NCBI GenBank assembly: GCA_937899625.1
Contig: CALCCB010000141.1
Coordinates: 1 to 36,196, forward strand
Length of the DNA stretch: 36,196 bases
Direction: 5' to 3'
Source: an uncultured Bacteroidota bacterium
GTDB lineage: Bacteria > Bacteroidota > Bacteroidia > Flavobacteriales_D > Crocinitomicaceae
Below the pieces are notes generated by a model that saw only the letters and a program-made list of their open reading frames with translations, did no database searches and was not told the origin of the DNA. Within the stretch, counting starts at the first letter, position 1; every line of letters begins with the position of its first letter. Position numbers and translations under genes: made by a program. Below, one piece after another: positions 33,441-36,196 of this stretch.

Positions 33441-34202
33441 ATGAGACTATCAATTATACTTCTTTTCTTTTGTCTTAGGGTCTTTTCTCAAGACACGATC
33501 CAAGTTTATAAATTTCAGGATGGAAGCAGATGGATCCAGATCTATGGATACTCAGATACAACTGAAGTTTTTCTATGGAGTAATGGGAAAAGAGAATCAA
33601 CGATTCCGTTGCATCGTCATGGAAGAAAATACATCTTCACCAGATATGACAAGCTAGGAAATGTAGTGTTAAAACGTGAAATGCTTGGTAATGAACCCGA
33701 TGGAAAAACCACTTTTTATTATAAAAACAATCCTATCTGTGAAGTGATCTTTTCTAAAGGGATTCCAGTAGACACAATGGTTATTAATCCAAAATATGGT
33801 ATTCTGATGATCAACTACAATTATCATAGCGAAGTTGTTGGTGGCATGGAAAACGAGGATGGTTCGTCCAATGTATCTATAGCAGAAGGACCATATATTC
33901 ATCATGAATTGCGTCTGATCAATACATCATCGCCTATTTCCGAAAAGAGCATATATCAAACTTCTACATCTGATTTTCAAGGGAACCTCTTTTTTGTTTT
34001 GAAAAAAGACTATTCAAACCTTGGAATGTTTCCTGCTTCGATCAAATTAAATGAAATTCCATCCGGTAGGCAGGGTTTATCAGAGAGAGTAAGTTATAGT
34101 GACTTATCAACCTATCAACTTTCAGCTGATCTATCTCTTCTAAAAATGAATGGTTTTAACCTTTCAAACCTGAAGGTTACATCAATTGGCTATGCTCCAT
34201 AA
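33441..34202 (+). CDS. Secreted protein with MORN-like repeats, function unknown
   Basis: The 253-aa product has a short signal peptide (MRLSIILLFFCLRVFS). The first half carries Tyr/Gly/Lys-rich short beta repeats (SNGKRESTIPLHRHGRKYIF, then LGNEPDGKTTFYYKNN) reminiscent of MORN_2-type repeats. The second half (ELRLINTSS, TSDFQGNLFFVLKKDY) recalls the carboxypeptidase-regulatory-like beta domains common in Bacteroidota, only weakly. It is probably periplasmic or surface located. It sits 28 nt after the aminotransferase gene and 19 nt before the kinase gene; a link to signal sensing is inference. Confidence 0.8.
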   Translation: MRLSIILLFFCLRVFSQDTIQVYKFQDGSRWIQIYGYSDTTEVFLWSNGKRESTIPLHRHGRKYIFTRYDKLGNVVLKREMLGNEPDGKTTFYYKNNPICEVIFSKGIPVDTMVINPKYGILMINYNYHSEVVGGMENEDGSSNVSIAEGPYIHHELRLINTSSPISEKSIYQTSTSDFQGNLFFVLKKDYSNLGMFPASIKLNEIPSGRQGLSERVSYSDLSTYQLSADLSLLKMNGFNLSNLKVTSIGYAP

Positions 34203-34221
34203 TTTTTCTTAAATTTATCAG

Positions 34222-35424
34222 ATGGGTTTGTACACACCTGTTTTAGACTCCTCATTAAGCTACTACCAACGAATAAAATATACGATTGCGTGGCGATTGT
34301 TATTTCTATTCATCGTAGCTTTTGCTATTCTGTCGGCAATTTTTATTGGTTATCATACTAAGGCGGCATTCATCTATTTTATTGTTTTTTGCCTTTCATT
34401 GTTTACACTTTTATATGTAAAACTTAGTAAAAACTACATTTTCATTTATCAGGTATTCAGTGTTTCAGCTTCGATCCTTGTAATCTATTCGCTTAACACT
34501 CTGGACAATACATTGCATTATTCAGATCTAATTTGGATAGTAGCAATTGTCCTCTTCTCATTAGTTGGATTAGGTATTAAATGGGCCATTTTTTTCATTG
34601 GATTACATCTTTTATCGATCGTCTATTTTTATTTATGGGTACTGAATTCGAACATTCAAAAACTGACGGTGCTATCCTTTCCTGAGAAGCTTGGTTTGAT
34701 GATCGAAGTCATTTTTGCAATTGGAATAATTTCATATTTACTCTATGAATATCTTCGTTTGAAGGAGCACTCAGTCAACGAGTTGAAGGAAGCCAACATC
34801 GAATTGGAGAAACAAAATCTACTAATTGCAACAAAGAACAATGAAAATGAGATCCTAGTAAAAGAGGTACATCACAGGGTTAAAAACAACTTACAGATCG
34901 TTGTTAGTTTATTGAGAATGCAGGCCAATGAATTGAAAAATGAGGAGGCCCAAAAATCCTTTGAAGAGGCAATGGGAAGGATCATGACTATCTCTCTGAT
35001 CCATCAGAAGTTGTACAATGAGAAATCGCTCGCTTTGATCGATTTCAAATCATATTTTGAAGAATTAATTAACGATATCAAAGCATTGCACAAGACCGAA
35101 ACCAACATGTCGATTTCCTACGATTCTAATCTTGAAAGCATAGGAATGAAAACAGTTGTTCCAGTGGGACTAATACTTAACGAGCTGATCACAAATTCGA
35201 TCAAACATTCGAAAGGTGATCAATTGAATATTGAAATTATTTTCAGTCACTTGGAGAATGATAGCTTTAAGATCACCTACAAGGATAAAAACAAATGGCA
35301 TACGGTTGGAAACAATCCAGGTTTTGGCATTGAACTGATCAGAATGTTAACCGACCAATTAGAAGGTTCGATCGAAAAAGATGATCTTCAATACGAATTC
35401 ACGTTCAAAAAAATCAATTTGTAG
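34222..35424 (+). CDS. Membrane sensor histidine kinase, HisKA_2 family
   Basis: The 400-aa protein has about six membrane segments in residues 23-178, a short coiled-coil linker (ELKEANIELEKQN), a HisKA_2 dimerisation domain with EVHHRVKNNLQIVVSLLRMQ (phosphoacceptor His217 or His218), and a HATPase domain with the N-box LILNELITNSIKHS and a late FGIELIRMLTDQLEG. There is no PAS, HAMP or fused receiver, and no response regulator gene is next to it in the window, so it is an orphan kinase. Signal unknown; the multi-pass sensor suggests a membrane or small hydrophobic cue. TAAATTTA ends 4 nt before the ATG, with TTGG 20 nt further upstream, so an internal promoter is possible. Confidence 0.92.
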   Translation: MGLYTPVLDSSLSYYQRIKYTIAWRLLFLFIVAFAILSAIFIGYHTKAAFIYFIVFCLSLFTLLYVKLSKNYIFIYQVFSVSASILVIYSLNTLDNTLHYSDLIWIVAIVLFSLVGLGIKWAIFFIGLHLLSIVYFYLWVLNSNIQKLTVLSFPEKLGLMIEVIFAIGIISYLLYEYLRLKEHSVNELKEANIELEKQNLLIATKNNENEILVKEVHHRVKNNLQIVVSLLRMQANELKNEEAQKSFEEAMGRIMTISLIHQKLYNEKSLALIDFKSYFEELINDIKALHKTETNMSISYDSNLESIGMKTVVPVGLILNELITNSIKHSKGDQLNIEIIFSHLENDSFKITYKDKNKWHTVGNNPGFGIELIRMLTDQLEGSIEKDDLQYEFTFKKINL

Positions 35425-35435
35425 TTCCATTAATC

Positions 35436-35463
35436 GGTTTAGTACCAAGAATCTCACTAAACC
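35436..35463 (+). terminator. Possible terminator after the kinase gene
   Basis: GGTTTAGT (35436-35443) pairs with ACTAAACC (35456-35463) across a 12-nt loop, 12 nt past the kinase stop. The stem is A/T rich and only TCGGATTTTC follows, so it would be a weak terminator. Confidence 0.35.
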
Positions 35464-35484
35464 TCGGATTTTCAGTCGTTTTTA

Positions 35485-35516
35485 CTTGACTTGAGTAGTA
35501 CATTTCCGTACTTTTG
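35485..35516 (+). promoter_or_regulatory. Bacteroidota-type promoter of the small secreted protein
   Basis: CTTG (35485-35488, one mismatch to TTTG) is followed after 20 nt by TACTTTTG (35509-35516), a perfect TAnnTTTG. The expected start near 35522 gives a leader of about 30 nt before the ATG at 35553. It also argues against the TTG at 35514 being a translation start. Confidence 0.75.
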
Positions 35517-35552
35517 ACCTCTTCAAAACCTACACTAAACAATTCAAGTAAG

Positions 35553-35867
35553 ATGAAGTCAATTCTGTTTGCTACTATCACCTGCCTATTTGGTTTTTAC
35601 GGACATTCTCAGAGTTTTAGCTACTCATTTTCAGGAGAACTAGATCAAGCTAAGACCACAAGCCTAGAAAAAAAGATTCTAACCATTGAAGAAGTTAAAT
35701 CCACGCAGATAAAATATAAGTCTGAAAGTCATCGAGGAGAGATCATTTTCTACGTTGAAGAGAACTTGACCAGAAGCGAAAATCCAGCTCAGTTTTCTCC
35801 AGTGACCATCAAGGAAATGATCCTTTCGTATGGATTGGAGCCAATTGATATTCATCGAATCAAATAA
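35553..35867 (+). CDS. Small secreted protein of unknown function
   Basis: The 104-aa product starts at the ATG at 35553 with a signal peptide (MKSILFATITCLFGFYGHSQ) and has no cysteine in its mature part. The mature 84 residues look like a compact alpha/beta domain (LEKKILTIEEVKSTQIKY, RGEIIFYVEE, TIKEMILSYGLEPIDIHRIK), similar in layout to ferredoxin-like or heavy-metal-associated folds but without a metal motif. An upstream TTG reading from 35514 starts inside the promoter and is rejected. The large secreted protein gene starts 4 nt later, so they form an operon. Confidence 0.8.
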   Translation: MKSILFATITCLFGFYGHSQSFSYSFSGELDQAKTTSLEKKILTIEEVKSTQIKYKSESHRGEIIFYVEENLTRSENPAQFSPVTIKEMILSYGLEPIDIHRIK

Positions 35868-35871
35868 GACC

Positions 35872-36196
35872 ATGAAAAAGATCTTACAGCTGGCAAGTTT
35901 TGTCCTTATCGCCTTTACTGGTGTTTCTCAAGCGGACAATTGCTCTTTTGCCACTTCAATAAATGTTAACCCAACTTGCGTCCCTGTTTCAGGATCAACT
36001 ATAGGGATGACACAGAACCTTCCGGGATGTTCCGGAAATGCTGATGATGACGTATGGTACCAATTCACTGCTTCTGCTACATCACAGCAGATCATCGTTA
36101 CCGCAGGCGCTAGTTTTGACCCCGTGGTTCAATTATTTTCCGGCTCATGTGCTTCATTGGTAAGTATCGTATGTAAGGATGATGGCGGAAACGGAG
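35872..36196 (+). CDS. Large secreted protein, N-terminal part
   Basis: The ATG at 35872 opens a reading frame that stays open to the window edge (108 codons). It has a signal peptide (MKKILQLASFVLIAFTGVSQ) and a beta-rich domain with cysteines (NPTCVPV, LPGCSGN, SGSCASL, IVCKDDGG) and the DDVWYQFTASATSQQIIV motif. This pattern is common at the N-terminus of large Bacteroidota surface or secreted proteins (PPC-like beta domains, often with a type IX sorting tail); that tail, if present, lies outside the window. It is cut by the window edge, so length and function are unknown. Confidence 0.85.
   Translation, partial: MKKILQLASFVLIAFTGVSQADNCSFATSINVNPTCVPVSGSTIGMTQNLPGCSGNADDDVWYQFTASATSQQIIVTAGASFDPVVQLFSGSCASLVSIVCKDDGGNG

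Noticed and set aside
1-36196. CRISPR arrays, insertion sequences, integrases, prophage genes or toxin-antitoxin pairs
   Set aside because: No regularly spaced repeats, transposase or integrase motifs or terminal inverted repeats were seen; the only long exact repeat found is the tandem tRNA-Glu gene.

Overview
The window looks like a chromosomal segment of a Bacteroidota bacterium, most likely from the Flavobacteriales. Several things point there: low-to-moderate GC, A/T-rich upstream regions without clear Shine-Dalgarno sequences, several perfect Bacteroidota-type promoters (TTTG, about 20 nt, TAnnTTTG), a Porin_10-type outer-membrane protein, OmpP1/FadL-type and DUF4846 proteins, a GyrA with the QNRGG-type box, and many small lipoproteins and secreted proteins. 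The genus cannot be fixed from sequence reading alone. I see no insertion sequence, prophage, integrase or CRISPR array; this is mostly core chromosome with a few lineage-specific genes.

Layout. 1-292 is the start of hemB (minus strand, cut by the window edge). 414-4829 is a three-gene plus-strand operon: a lipoprotein, a small secreted protein and a large ABCG-type transporter with a TerB-like N-terminus and a very long loop before its last membrane segment. 4873-8717 runs on the minus strand with fabG, a putative porin, rpsT, two tandem tRNA-Glu(UUC) genes and a 230-aa conserved protein coupled to proS (8714-10186). 10255-12698 holds a Tyr/Asn/Gly-rich surface lipoprotein and an OmpP1/FadL-like barrel, facing a helical-repeat protein (12687-14219). 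14462-15385 is a LysM glucosaminidase. clpB (15601-18222) and clpC (18283-20802) are convergent and share a terminator. gyrA (21022-23568) is followed by a TPR protein; msrA, an MFS transporter, a YhhQ-type queuosine-precursor transporter, an NlpC/P60 hydrolase, a MerR regulator, a small lipoprotein, a DUF4846 lipoprotein, a LuxC-type acyl-CoA reductase and a dicluster ferredoxin follow. 30988-35424 is a plus-strand run of MFS transporter, class V aminotransferase, secreted protein and an orphan HisKA_2 histidine kinase. The window ends in a small secreted protein and the beginning of a large cysteine-containing secreted protein.

How the genes work together. Protein quality control (clpB, clpC, msrA), translation (proS, rpsT, tRNA-Glu x2, queuosine-precursor import for tRNA modification), DNA topology (gyrA), lipid synthesis (fabG) and envelope functions (porin, FadL-like barrel, glucosaminidase, NlpC/P60, lipoproteins) dominate. 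Regulation is visible as canonical promoters, one pair of overlapping divergent promoters (proS versus the 10255 gene), bidirectional terminators between convergent genes, and a recurrent -7-like motif placed 4 to 8 nt in front of start codons. The last of these suggests leaderless or near-leaderless transcripts and is the most general unusual signal here. The best candidate for an undescribed system is the 414-4829 lipoprotein / secreted protein / ABCG operon; nothing in the sequence proves a new system.
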